64,000 nt of DNA from Paramacrobiotus metropolitanus (Eukaryota; Tardigrada; Eutardigrada; Parachela; Macrobiotidae), in NCBI RefSeq assembly GCF_019649055.1, contig NW_026570248.1, positions 1,116,001 through 1,180,000 on the forward strand, written 5' to 3'. The notes below the pieces were generated by a model that saw nothing but the letters and a program-made list of their open reading frames with translations, did no database searches and was not told the DNA's origin. The position numbers and the translations under genes were made by a program. Below are positions 25,276-36,290 of the stretch, piece after piece (within the stretch, counting starts at the first letter, position 1; each line of letters starts with the position of its first letter).

Positions 25276-25376
25276 GGGATGGTATCAGCACCCCTGTGCG
25301 TGACCTTTGTGCGTAAATTGGTGACCTTCGTGTGTAAAGCAAGATGTATGGTCAAAAATTATATCAAATATTAATT

Positions 25377-25760
25377 TTCGCGCGAAGCGCGAAGCCAACG
25401 AGCGATTTTGCTGCTAAAATTGCTAGAAATTCTATTAAAAATAGTACAAATAGTTTTACTTTTTGCAGCGAAATGAAAGTTAGAATGCATGAAGTAATAT
25501 CGTATCATGGTTGGTCTCCAGAAATGTAAATTTCGCGCGAAGGTGACGCACGTTTTTACTGGGAAAATTGCTAGAAATTCTATAAAAAATAGCGGAATAT
25601 TATGAATTTAATGTAAAACACTTTTTGGTTTCTCGCCGGAGACTAAATTAATGTATGAAAGTACAATAAAGAGCTATTTTCGCGCGGACCACGAATCTAT
25701 AGCAATCGATTTAACTGCAAAGTCGCTAGAAATCCACGAAAAAAAAAGAATCTGAACGAT
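25377..25760 (+). repeat. three degenerate tandem units with cgcgcgaa core
   Basis: Units begin near 25377, 25527 and 25676 (period about 150 bp). Each starts with a ttcgcgcg-type motif and contains a ttgctagaaattcta-like segment. A fourth, inverted unit lies at about 26345-26420 (gggcttcgcgcgaaattt). A dispersed repeat family partly arranged in tandem. Confidence 0.6.
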
Positions 25761-26779
25761 TTTATGCAAAATTTGTTACCATTTTTTAAGCAACACTCCC
25801 CTTTAGTTTTCTGAAGAACCCACTTTTAAAACAATTCCGGAGAGGGCACGTGTTCTGTACCTACCCCCTTTATATTCGCCACTAATTTGGGCGTCCGACG
25901 TTCAATTGTTTACTAGTTCTACGTTTTAACAGAAGATGCCACAGTGTTTTAATTTATTTACAGTAAATCAGAATTTTATCAGAGAATGTTGGGTTTAAAT
26001 TAAATGTCAGCGTTAATATTAGTTTTACGTTTTCCCAAAAAATTGCACTGGCCCCGAGCGGCGAAGCCGCCCGGGGCCAGTGAGTTTCTTTTGGGGGGGG
26101 GGCCAGTAACACACTGTCTGGCCTTTTGGCCCCATACCTCCCTACGCCCCTGGTGATGGGTTACTGAGTAGACAGTAAGTAAGGGAAAGTTACTCAGTAA
26201 ACAGTAGCCTAATATTAAGCATTCAGTAACCATTAACATTTTGGACTTGAAGTAACAGTAACAGTAGGTAAGGTTTTTAAAATAACAGTAAAAGTAAGTA
26301 AAAAGTAGAAAAAAATTTCGACTGGCTATATTTGTATTATAATACGATTTTTTAATGGAATTTTTAACGATTTCGCCATAAATTTGCTCGTCACCTTCGG
26401 GCTTCGCGCGAAATTTGCTTCCTGACATAAGGTTTAGTAATTAGTACTTGGCTTACTGAGTAAGTAATCTTTAAGGCGAATTAGTAAACAGTAAGTAAAA
26501 GTCAGAGATGACCTTATACCTGAAATGCAAAATTTTTTTCTTAACAGCGGATATTTTTGCTCATTAGTTTCTGCGTGCAGCTTCTGCGTCTAGGCACTCT
26601 GTAATTTGCTAGAAGTTGTTCTCCCTTTCTGTTTTTTTGCCATTCTGCACTTTTCAAGCTGTACACTATCCGATAAAAGTTTATTTACTCTAATTTAAAT
26701 CACCCGTTTGACCACTAACACCACTGGTGCCCGTCATATTATCCCCGCTGAACAACCGTATTGCTAAGAGAGTAACTGC

Positions 26780-29700
26780 TCTACTTACTACTGCTATTCC
26801 TTTTTTCCTACTACTTTGACCACAGCCAAAATAAATACTCGTAAGGAAAGAAGCCTTTCGTTGTGTTTTATTCCCCAGTTTAGCTGTCTTCAAAATCTGG
26901 AACTGGTACACGACATTTCTGACATGCTTGCGGCTACGCGACGTCCGCTCGCGCCGCAGCTCTGCGTCGGCTGCGGCTCCGCCTTCCAGTTCCCTCTATA
27001 GCGAACAGAAAAATTCATTTGTTCCTTGTTACTTGATACTGAAGCCTTCCAACTTGCAATTCGTGCTACTGCTACCACGAATCCGCAATTCGTGCAACAT
27101 CCAACCAATCTCGCAATTCGCAATTCGTGCTACATCCAACTCCACCCACCCGTTTTTAAACCGAATAATATGATTACAGATAAAAGCACTTTGGTGGATT
27201 TATATAATTACATAAATAAATAAATAATACGATAAAATCGTACCATGCGGAGCAAACAGCTTGCTCTGCTTCAAAGAAAATTTTGAAGATTCCAAATTGC
27301 CCCGCTTGCCTTTCTCAAACACCACCTTGCCTTTCTATTGAAAACGATAGCAATTTTAAAAAAATGTCCTTCACATTTCACAAATCACGTTTAGCAACAA
27401 AGGCAACCGCGCCCGCTCTTTACAGAATAGTTGAGTGAAAACTTAAACAAACCACTGCGGGCGTCAGATACTTGAAAACAGACTTTAGAGCCGTCTGGCC
27501 CGTCCCACAGTCGCAGAATCTCCTCCGCCATATTTATCTTCTTTCTTTCTTTCGTTTTATTTTCTTTCTCAAAACTAAATTTTGAAGAGAAACATACAAA
27601 CTTAGGACGATGGAGCATTATCTGGTAAGGAACGTACCAGCCAGATCCAGCTGCAGCGAACTGTCAAAAAAGCGTGTTAGCTGTTGAAACAGTGATGGGG
27701 TGGTGAGTTTAGCATTGGTGGGTTCATAGGTTTTCCCATAGGCTTTGTATGTTAATGTTTTCGAAAGTTTTCTTGCAGACATATTTTTCTCTTCAAAAAC
27801 TGATTTGTGATGGCTAATCTACACTTAAAGGGACATCGAAATTGATCGATATGATACATAGTCACGGCAGTTTGGATCAGTGCTCAACAAAGATTAAGGC
27901 TTACGCGATTATTATATAGAGATATAATTATTATTATAATCTCTATATATTAAAAGAATAAGACTTTCAAAATTCCATTTCCATACAGTTCGCCAGGACT
28001 TTACACTGAACCAAACTTCGATGACTATATATCATTCGATAGCCCTAAGTTTCTATATTTGCCATCAAAAGTTTGTTCTCGAAACAAAAATTAGGTTTCA
28101 AAGAAAAGTTTAAAAAACCTTAGCATGCAAAGTCTATGGAAAAAGTGGAGAACCCACCACTACAAAACGATTCCCCCACCACTGCCAATAGATTATGGCA
28201 ATTTTTGATAAATCACCTAAAACGTTACAATGGATGAAATTTCAAGGGGTATGAATCACTCGAAAGCCCTGAATTTATAGATTTTATCTCTAAAGCATGG
28301 TTATAGTGGAATATCAGGATTTGACAAGAAAGTCTCATTAAAAAGTCTACGGAACAGTCGAGGTTCTCATTTCCAAAACCAAGTTTTTCAGGTAGCTGTT
28401 CGACGCAGCGCGGGTGACCGATTTTAAAGTTGCTGCGCTCCTTTGGGCGGGTTCGAATGTTTTTGCTAAAAACTGTAAAAAGTGTAAATAATTAATGCTG
28501 TTGTACGAAGTGGCTTTTTTAAATACTTTTTGTTTTTGTCAGATTATTTAGTAGGTTTGAGTTGAATAGAATAAAAATGGCACACACTAAATTTCGAAAT
28601 CGACAAACCCTGTGACAGCCAAATTTGCACAATTTGCTGCTGTTTAATTCCATGGGAAATTTTCAGGGAAAATCATTTCGAAAAAATCATTTTTTAAGTT
28701 TTAAATTATGTTTTACCTATGTAAGATGCAATTAGCTTAGACTAAATGCTTACGAGAGCTTTTTGTTAACCTCCAAGTAATTATTTTATCAGTCTGGAAT
28801 AAAACCGAGGCGCAAAACGCGGCGAGCTGTCAGTCTGTCACGAGAGCGGAGTAGCAACCGAGACAATTTGGGTAACGGTATTTGATGTTGAACGGCAATT
28901 TTGACAAAAATTTAACATTTTAATTGACATTTTCACATTGGCATTTTAACAAATGAAGAATTGCTATAGTAGAATTGCTATAATTGCTATAAGAAGAGTT
29001 GCTATAATAGTACTAATTACACTGTGGGACTGTTGTGTTCCTAATACGAAACATTATGGAAAAATAATGTTATATATGTATTCCTATGGCACCAACGGTG
29101 GTGCCCTTATCGATAGCGGTGGTTGACTGAATACAGTTGAATTATAAGGAAAGCGCACGCACAATGTTTCGAAAACAAAGTAGCAGAATTGTAAAGCTTT
29201 TGCTTGATGGCTGATCTGGAAAAAATGAATAGGTACCGGTAAAGCTTAAACCGGAAAAGAACTTTTTCCGGGAAAAATATTTCCATTGTTAACGTTATCT
29301 CTGACTTTTAATTGTGTCTGTGAAGTCTAAGTGCAGTCGCCGGGACGGAAAAATATCCACACAAGTTGTAATTCGAACAGACACCGTGACTTAAAAGTTG
29401 ATAGGAGCATTTTTTTGCGAAGCTAGTAAAGGTAAATAATTATTCTTTTTCGCTCATTAACCCTGTGGAAGTACACATACGTATATCTATATGTCTCTTC
29501 CAGTCTTGCATTACTTATGATTTATCCTTCGCTGATCTATTCCGCGCATTTTGCGCGGGGTCTACTAGTTATATCTCTATTATAATAATAATTAAAAATA
29601 ATCGCGTAAGCCTTAATCTTTGTTGAGTCCGTCAGTTCGACGCACTGAGCCAAACTGCCATGACTATGTATCATTCGATAGCCCTTAAATGTAGATTTGC

Positions 29701-30640
29701 CATCACAAATCAGTTTTTGGAGAAAAAGAGACGTTTGAAAGAAAAATTTCTAAAACTTCAACATACGAAGTCATTGGGAAAAGCTAGGTACCCACCACTG
29801 CTAAGCTGACCACCCACCCACTCTCTAGAAAGCTAACACCTTTTTTGACCATTCCGCTGCAGTTAGATGGAACTTAGCGTTCCATAAGAAATTTTCCGTC
29901 GCCGTACTTGCTGTTGGACATTTCTCACTAAAATTTGGTGCTGTACTTGAAAGTTGAAAAAGAAAATAAGACTGGACAAACATGGCCGAGAAGATTCTGC
30001 GACTGTGGGACGCTTCGCAATTGTTTTCAAGTACCTGACCCCCGCGGTGATTTTCCCGTAGCTATACCGTAAAGTGCCTTCACGGGCGGGCGCGATTGCC
30101 TTTCTTGCTGAACTGACGACAATTTGTAAAAGCCGATTTTTCGAAATTAGGTTCGCTGATTTTTATTTTTCTTTGGAAAATGCTGTTCAAGGAAGGTAAG
30201 TAGGCACCTTGGCTTCTACAAGGTTTGCATCGAAGAACAGCAAGCTGTTTGCTCTGCGTGCCCGCATCATGCCGCATGGTACGTGGGGTTCGAGACCGTC
30301 CGATAAATATTGCTAATTCAAATCCACCACAGTACAGCTTCAAGCTAAAAATAAGGTGAAATGCTTTGTCATTAAGTAACAAGGAACTTCTAGAAAGCTC
30401 GGAATCATTATTTTAGTTTGTTATTTAACGTATTAGAAGGCGGAGCCGCAGGCTACGCCGAGCTGCGTCGCGAGCTTCAGCAGCAAGCACGCAGAAATTT
30501 CGGGTAACAGTTCCCGGTTTCAAAGAAGAGCGAAAAGCAGAAGGCAACACAACGAAACACTTATGTCTTTGTTTACTTAAAGTGGTTTGACTGTGTTCTG
30601 TGGACAAAGCAGTAGAAGAAATGGTGACTATTACCATGGC
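26780..30640. mobile_element. large foldback element with arms of about 1.1 kb
   Basis: The sequence from about 26780 to 27930 matches the reverse complement of about 29570-30640 in order. Shared blocks are a ctactactttgaccacag segment, a GC-rich block, gcaaacagcttgctctgc, a frame beginning MAEEILRLWDG (27391-27534 on -, matched by MAEKILRLWDA from 29982 on +), the gtggtggg repeat, and a block with gatacatagtcacggcag. Arms are diverged and gapped. The centre holds more copies of the same repeat. A tatatagagat hairpin sits at the inner end of the left arm. This is either a foldback transposon or an old inverted duplication of a composite element. Confidence 0.65.
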
Positions 30641-30891
30641 ATCTATTTTGCCGTGCTATTATGTACTATATTAGTTTTGCACTTTATTTCTCAATATGTA
30701 CAAGGCGAGCTTCGCTCAACAAATATGATCAAATGAAGAATTTGTCCCAATTAACATGAGAAGGGACTGTGCACAATACACTCATAACATTACGGCACGC
30801 ATAATCTCCAGACTTAAACGTTGAAACAAAAAACAAGTAGAGCGACTTTCGCCCGTTCTTAAAAGCAACTTCTTACCGATCTCCTTTAACG

Positions 30892-31330
30892 TTACAATGC
30901 CGGTCTCACACCAAGTGCCAAAAGTCTCACATGCAAAGCGACAAAATTACAGCGATCAGTTAGCGACCTGTATTTTCCAATCTTCTCCCGGCAAGCCAGT
31001 TCGGCGGCGGCGCCAGCACTCTTTGAGGTCGCGTCGATGTATGAATTCGCCATCGCGTCTCTGCAAGTGACGTCCCATACTAACGGCTGTCCGCGGTACC
31101 ACGTCCAACGCGTGGCTCCATCCGGGCGCTTTCCATTTTCGCCCAAAAAACCAATGGGCTCCGGGTATGACTCAATTCCGGCATTATGTACACAGCGCTC
31201 GCAATATGATATTGTTAAAGGTTATGGCGTTCCCTTCTCCCGATGCACTTCTTACAGGCTAGTTCATGGTATCCGTCTTCCGCAACCTCTTTACCACATC
31301 TCGCACACGAATGCTGCTCCACGATCTTAG
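30892..31330 (-). mobile_element. decayed C-terminal endonuclease-like tail of a reverse-transcriptase element
   Basis: Minus-strand translation gives a Cys-rich block (CARCGKEVAEDGYHELACKK then CIGRRERHNL) followed, after a stop and a frame change, by GENGKRPDGATRWTWYRGQP, VWDVTC, SYIDATSKSAGAAAE and a KIGKYRSL-like stretch. This order (zinc-knuckle-like CxxC...HxxxC, then RPDG, then VWDVTC) is familiar from the C-terminal part of many annotated invertebrate RT-domain proteins with a restriction-like nuclease fold. Frame breaks near 31220 and the lack of any RT domain upstream show that it is a dead fragment. Confidence 0.6.
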
Positions 31331-31689
31331 CGCCAAGCCACAGGCCAACAGAAAGTTTGATCGTCCAGGAAGTTACCGAATACTTTCGCGGGAAGGGCGT
31401 TGTTATTCAACAATTATGACGAAATGATTGTCACAGTGACAGCACCGTCTAAAACCCACTGAGTTTTCTGTTGGCAGATTTTTTTTACCTCTCTTCAAGA
31501 TGCTGAACTTAACTTATTACTTACTATGAACTTATTACAGTATCAAACTATTAATTGTAATTGCTGTAGTTACCTGCGAAGATTAATCATTAATGAGTAC
31601 TTCTATTCTGAGTATAAAAATCAGTAATAATGGTGTCTGATTAATCAAGCACTTAAGACAAACAGTGACCAAATGCGGCTAATAAGACT

Positions 31690-31790
31690 GAATTTTACTG
31701 TACGTACGACTTACGAGTACTAGTAATGTACTTTTACTGTACTAGAAATGTATTTTACTGTACTAGTAAATTTTACTGTACTAGTACTAT
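31690..31790 (+). repeat. short tandem repeat, unit about 20 bp
   Basis: Three to four imperfect units of the type ttttactgtactagtaa run from about 31728 to 31790. Unequal unit lengths suggest slippage. No gene context. Confidence 0.6.
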
Positions 31791-31874
31791 ACAGCCTTAT
31801 CCGGCTATACAGCACCGTGCCGCTCTTAGCGTACAAATTTCCTTCAAGTGCAGGGTTAGTGTACAGTATACCGG

Positions 31875-32376
31875 GCCAGACTTGGCCCATTTTCGATTTT
31901 CCCACTCTCACCCCCCCCCCCACCTTCACAGTTTAATTCCCAGCCCAGCCCACCTCCGGCTACTAAAATTTTCAGCCCGTCTCACCTTTTCGATCTCATC
32001 TTCATCCCCATTTTTTACAGGCTCAACACCGCTAAATTTGCCATTTTTCCTGATGCGACAGAGCTGCCGGGTGGAAAAAAAAATTCGGTTCTGAAGAAAA
32101 TATGCTCACTTATCGATAAAATCCGCGCGGAGCGCGGAGAATTTTTTGGTTTTAGAGCTCGAATGCTGCATTTTTAAATGAAAATGAATGGAAAACAGAT
32201 GAACATATCATTATTTTTTATTTTTATTTGTTTTCTTGATCCCATCCCATTTTTCAACAATCTCAGCCTCATCTGCGGCTCTTTCCCACCTCATCCTCAT
32301 TTTCACCTAAAAGATGAGATGGGCTGGGAAAAATGGGGAAATTTTCACCTCACCCAAAAGATGGGCCAAGTCTGGG
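31875..32376. repeat. about 500-bp element with inverted ends
   Basis: ggccagacttggccca near 31876 is mirrored by tgggccaagtctgg near 32362. Between them lies a ccgcgcggagcgcgga palindrome at about 32123. Pyrimidine-rich arms are partly complementary. A non-autonomous foldback-like repeat is the simplest reading. Confidence 0.5.
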
Positions 32377-32483
32377 TCACTATGCCCCAATGACTCACTG
32401 GGCCGTTCAACGGATCAAAATCATAAAAGCGTGCAATTTTGCAGGCTATTTGTGCGCTACTAGTCTACTACCCCCAATCGATG

Positions 32484-32582
32484 CAGGCAGTGGTCCCGAC
32501 GCACTGCCCATTGGCTGACCGCCTTCAGCCGGATAACGGGCACGATACCAGGCGGTCTCCTTCCACAAGAACCAGACATTTC
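32484..32582 (-). pseudogene. fragment of synaptophysin last exon
   Basis: Read on the minus strand, about 100 bp match 14577-14670 of the synaptophysin last exon (TCTGGTTCTTGTGGAAGGAG onward through GGCGGTCAGCCAATGGGCAG). There is one synonymous-type change in the overlap, after which similarity stops at both ends. No splice acceptor or stop is in place. It is a rearrangement relic, inverted with respect to the parent gene. Confidence 0.85.
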
Positions 32583-32924
32583 TTTCCGTGAGTTATTTAG
32601 GTTTTATAAAATGAACGCTATTTTATTTTCTGATCATTTTAAAACCCAACTAAATGCACAAAAATTTTAGATACTGTAACAACTGTTACAACTCGTCAAT
32701 TTGCTGTATGTACGTTGTTTGCACTGGTGAGTCTGACCAGTGAGTGGTACTGGTGAGTGGTGACATAAGGGGTGGAGGGTATTCAAAATGGCGATGTCTG
32801 CTTACGTAATTTATGGATGCCCCCTTACAAATTTTAAGCTCCATCAGTGCCTTGGCTGAGTTGTCTCCAGCCTAGGCCTCCATCGTACCGTAACTCGTTA
32901 CTCTATATATATATACAAGGCACT

Positions 32925-33666
32925 AAGGCAGATCTCAATACAGGCAACCCCATTGAGGGCGGGATTTGCAATGACGAAAGCGCTCGAGTAGCCCAAATTG
33001 CCGAAGAACACCGTGAAAGCCAGAGTTTTTCAAGCTTTTCAAAGCTTATTTGTGTTTTTTTAGTCGTTTTGAAGTTTTCACTCTTTTATTGCAGTTGGGA
33101 TTTTATTTCTAATATAAAATAAGCAATAGGGAGAGGCAACATGATTAAGTACGGTGCGGCAAGTTGCAAAGCGGCTGTTGGAAAGGTTTCTACCGGTATA
33201 CGGCAAAATTATTACTGCACGAGTTGGTTTTGTGGATTTATTCAAACAAAACTTTTCAAAATCTAAGAAAAAAATGAAACAGATACTGAACTGAACAATG
33301 TGAAAAATTAAAGAACTAATTGGGACTAATTTACATGGAGAATACCGAGATATAATCACGCATCGGTGATTTAATATGAACAGTTGCCCACAGTACCGCA
33401 CACTCTGCATTCGTATGGGGAAATTATTAAAAAATAGTGGGAAACTGATTTTAAGTCATGCACGTTACACATTTAAAGATTTTTTTATTTATAAAAATAG
33501 AGGAAGTTAATACGCATATTTTGCAGTTCGTATCGCATTCAACAGAAACAGAAAAAGGGGAGCAAACCGATTTTCCCCAGCATTTTACTATAGCCGCGCT
33601 AATATGCGAGCTACTCCAGTGATGACGTAACGAGTCAGTGGTATTGCCTGTATTGAGATCTGCCCT
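32925..33666. repeat. about 740-bp element with 21-bp inverted ends
   Basis: ggcagatctcaatacaggca at about 32925 is exactly mirrored at about 33645-33665. Just inside, a gagtagc motif is mirrored loosely. TA-rich flanks (tatatata) occur on both sides. No coding capacity recognised. Non-autonomous DNA element suspected. Confidence 0.6.
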
Positions 33667-33734
33667 GATATATATCACATTCCTAACAAATATTTCTACT
33701 AGATTTCTTCAAAATTCGGACTAAAGATACATAC

Positions 33735-36290
33735 TTGTTGCATTTTGGATTCACGTTCTGTTTATTTGTGGGCTCTGACCGCCTAAAGTTTCACTGAGAA
33801 TACCTGGCTCGCAAATCCTCTGTTGTCATGTCTCAGACTCTGACTTCTTCGTCTACGGATTCGGGAGTTCGTGGCAAGATCTCGAACATCACTGATGGCG
33901 TGCAGCGTATCTTAGTCTGTGGCGAAATGAGCGATGTCCAGTTCGCGGTGGGGAGAGACTACGGTGAAGTGAAGAATTTTCCAGCTCACAGGTGAGTACT
34001 CATTCAGCCAGTCATCACCATGACTCTAGTTTACATAGCGACCTTCGTCCAGAATATGCCAATCTGCTTGGGTTAAAGTTAGCTATAACATCATGTAGGG
34101 TTATCCTGAGCATCCGGAGCGACGTGTTTCATACCATGTTCTATGGAAGTGAACCAGAGAACTGCACAGCTCCCATCGAAATTCCCGATGTTTATCCCGA
34201 GGGGTTCGATAATATGATTCAGTATGTCAATCGTGCAGTAATCCAATATCTTTTTTTTGACAGAAAATAATAATAATCTTGTAAATGCAGCTATGTGTAC
34301 ACGGACAACGTGAAGAACTTGACCCATGGTAACGTCTTCCACACACTCGGCTGCGCAGACAAGTACAACTTACCGTTGCTGGCAGCCAACTGCGCCGAAT
34401 TTATCCTGAAGGATCTCATCATTGATAACTGCTTGGTTATACTGGAGAGCGTACGTGCATTGACTGAACGGACTGCGCGAAAGTCGTTTCTATCTATTTC
34501 TTTTAGGCTGTTCGCTACGCAACTGCAGTACCCAACATCCTGCAGGCGTGCTTGTTTTTAATTGATGCATCTGCAAAAACTATCTGGGAATCGGATCAGT
34601 TCTGTGCGATTGGAGAAGAGGCGCTGCGCATAATTCTCCAACGGGATTCGTTGAGCGCCAGCGAAAACACTATTTATTCGTCTGTTGACAAGTAAACGAA
34701 TTATTGCAGTGCTCTTTTAAGGACGGGACGCAGGATGCTGAGTGGGTGATATCTGCGACGTTTTTGTAGGTGGGCTACCAGTATGTGCATGGAAAAGAAC
34801 ATGGACGCTTCGTCCGCCAATCGTCGTGAAATTTTGGGCGAGACGCTGTTTCTCATCCGTTTTCCGCTGATGACCGATAAACAGCTGCTCGATGGACCAT
34901 TAAAGGTGGAGTTTGTGAAACAGTTTGTAATCTGTTTTCGCTAGTAGCTCGTGCCAAAAAATTATCAAATCGGGGCGTAAATTGCGATGGAGATGGTAGT
35001 CGTTAAATTTGCCATCAGTAGATCAAAACGCCCGAGCCGCTAGAAAGCAGAGCACCTATAAACTTTCACGATAACATTTTTATTCAGAGTGGCTTGTTGC
35101 TGCAATCGGAAGGATGGGAAATCTACAAGTATAAGCACGCCACAATGAAACCGATTGTGCCGTTCTCTACGAAGCCCAGACAAAGTTAGCGTTCATACAT
35201 CCGGAGAAAATTGCGGCCATGTTGTAGAAATTGTTTGGTTTTCCTAGGGATGTGCGATAAGGGTGTTATTAATTATACAGTTCCGGAAGTGCGAAGGCTG
35301 TCGAGCGACTGTATTTCCAGCGATTCCATAACAGTTCAAAAGCTGCTTTGGTGAGGGATCGTTGTTGTAACAAAACCAGTAATCAGCAATCTGGATGAAG
35401 CTGTCGGCTTTTACGTGCAGCGTTTTGCAGGAGTATAATGGTTGAGAAGAACGAGAATGATGCGCTTGGCATCTTCGTGAAGTGTTCTGGACCGTCAGAT
35501 CACTCACAATCCGGTTCTTGGAAATGCCAGGTTGCTGCAGAGTTTCGCCTGCTACCATGGAAAGCGGAAACTGTACCAATTAAGCGATGTAGGTGTTGCT
35601 ATAAGATGATTGAATTTTTTAGAAGCTGCATCGTGATATTGACTAACGTGCGTCATTTTCTTTTTTGTCTGAAGATGTTTATTTTTGAATGTTGTAGCGC
35701 TAGTCCACGTATTCTGCAATCATGAGGATGGCAAAGATAACAATGGATACAAAGCGTATATCTCTATGAAGGTGAATTATTTTGTGCGGCTGAAAATTGG
35801 GACTGCTTCGTTCACCTCATTAATAGAAGTCTATGTGTTCTAGGAACTGCTGGATCCGGCGAAAGGATACGTTAATCCGAGTGACTTCTCCATGAAACTG
35901 CAAGTCCAGCTGACTGCTGATATTCCTGTTGGTATTGAATAAACTGAAGATCCTTAAATAATGGCATTGGCGAACGAACGAAAATTCGGACACTGGAATA
36001 ATTTTTTTCGAATCCGCTTGACGGTATGTGGGCCACTTGATTGATTGTCCGCCTGCAGAGTGAGTCAGTTGAAGAAAGAGTGAATATTTCCTTACAAGTT
36101 ACCAATGTTTAAACTGATTGAATTTCCCTTCTAATGCATGTTTCGCTAGTACCATTTGACAGCGAAAAGGTCATTTTGTGTTTGTTCTCTTGGAACACGC
36201 ATTGTACTCATTGGGAATTAATTTAGGTCGTTTAGGCCGCTTGACCAAACATCGGTTGTTGCTTACTTGATGTGCTAAGTCCGTTGTTCA
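33735..36290 (+). repeat. right arm of the large inverted duplication
   Basis: Reverse-complement partner of 19697-22185. It begins in the 5' flank of BTB-BACK-MATH copy B (shared tttgtgggctctgaccgcct) and continues past its stop into the segment that also lies downstream of synaptophysin. Confidence 0.88.
33828..35942 (+). CDS. BTB-BACK-MATH domain protein, copy B
   Basis: Ten exons (33828-33991, 34099-34221, 34291-34450, 34507-34691, 34770-34905, 35088-35184, 35248-35350, 35431-35588, 35698-35771, 35844-35942) give 432 residues, all phases consistent. Domains are as in copy A: BTB (MSDVQFAVGRDYG to YVYTDNVKN), BACK (ADKYNLPLLAANCAEFIL to TIWESDQFCAIG), MATH (ITVQKLLWSIMVEKNEN, IFVKCSG, KCQVAAEFRLL, GYKAYISMKELLDPAKGYVN). 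A role as a substrate adaptor for Cullin-3 ligases is inferred from the family. Exons 3-5 and their introns are almost identical to copy A, whereas exons 1, 2 and 6-10 differ at many positions, so the MATH surface differs. No disruption was found. It faces away from copy A. Confidence 0.88.

Larger units (their letters stand above)
22106..33827. other. repeat-rich insertion between the inverted BTB genes
   Basis: About 11.7 kb without a credible intact gene. It contains at least four copies of a roughly 130-bp unit carrying a gtggtggg-type core (22431-22560 and 27655-27800 on +, 28085-28200 and 29740-29850 on -). It also holds three copies of a gaccccgcgcaaattgcgcg palindrome (22697, 23576, 29541), a MITE, a large foldback, GC-rich blocks and a retroelement remnant. 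These are listed separately where they have definable ends. Confidence 0.75.

Noticed and set aside
25035-25374. Overlapping Gly/Pro-rich frames on both strands
   Set aside because: A GC-rich palindromic repeat keeps several frames open at once; there is no sign of coding.
35351-35430. Open stretch (NLDEAVGFYVQRF) in BTB-BACK-MATH copy B that looks like part of MATH
   Set aside because: Using it requires a frameshift in both copies. Treating it as intron makes phases match and gives VQKLLWSIMVEK.
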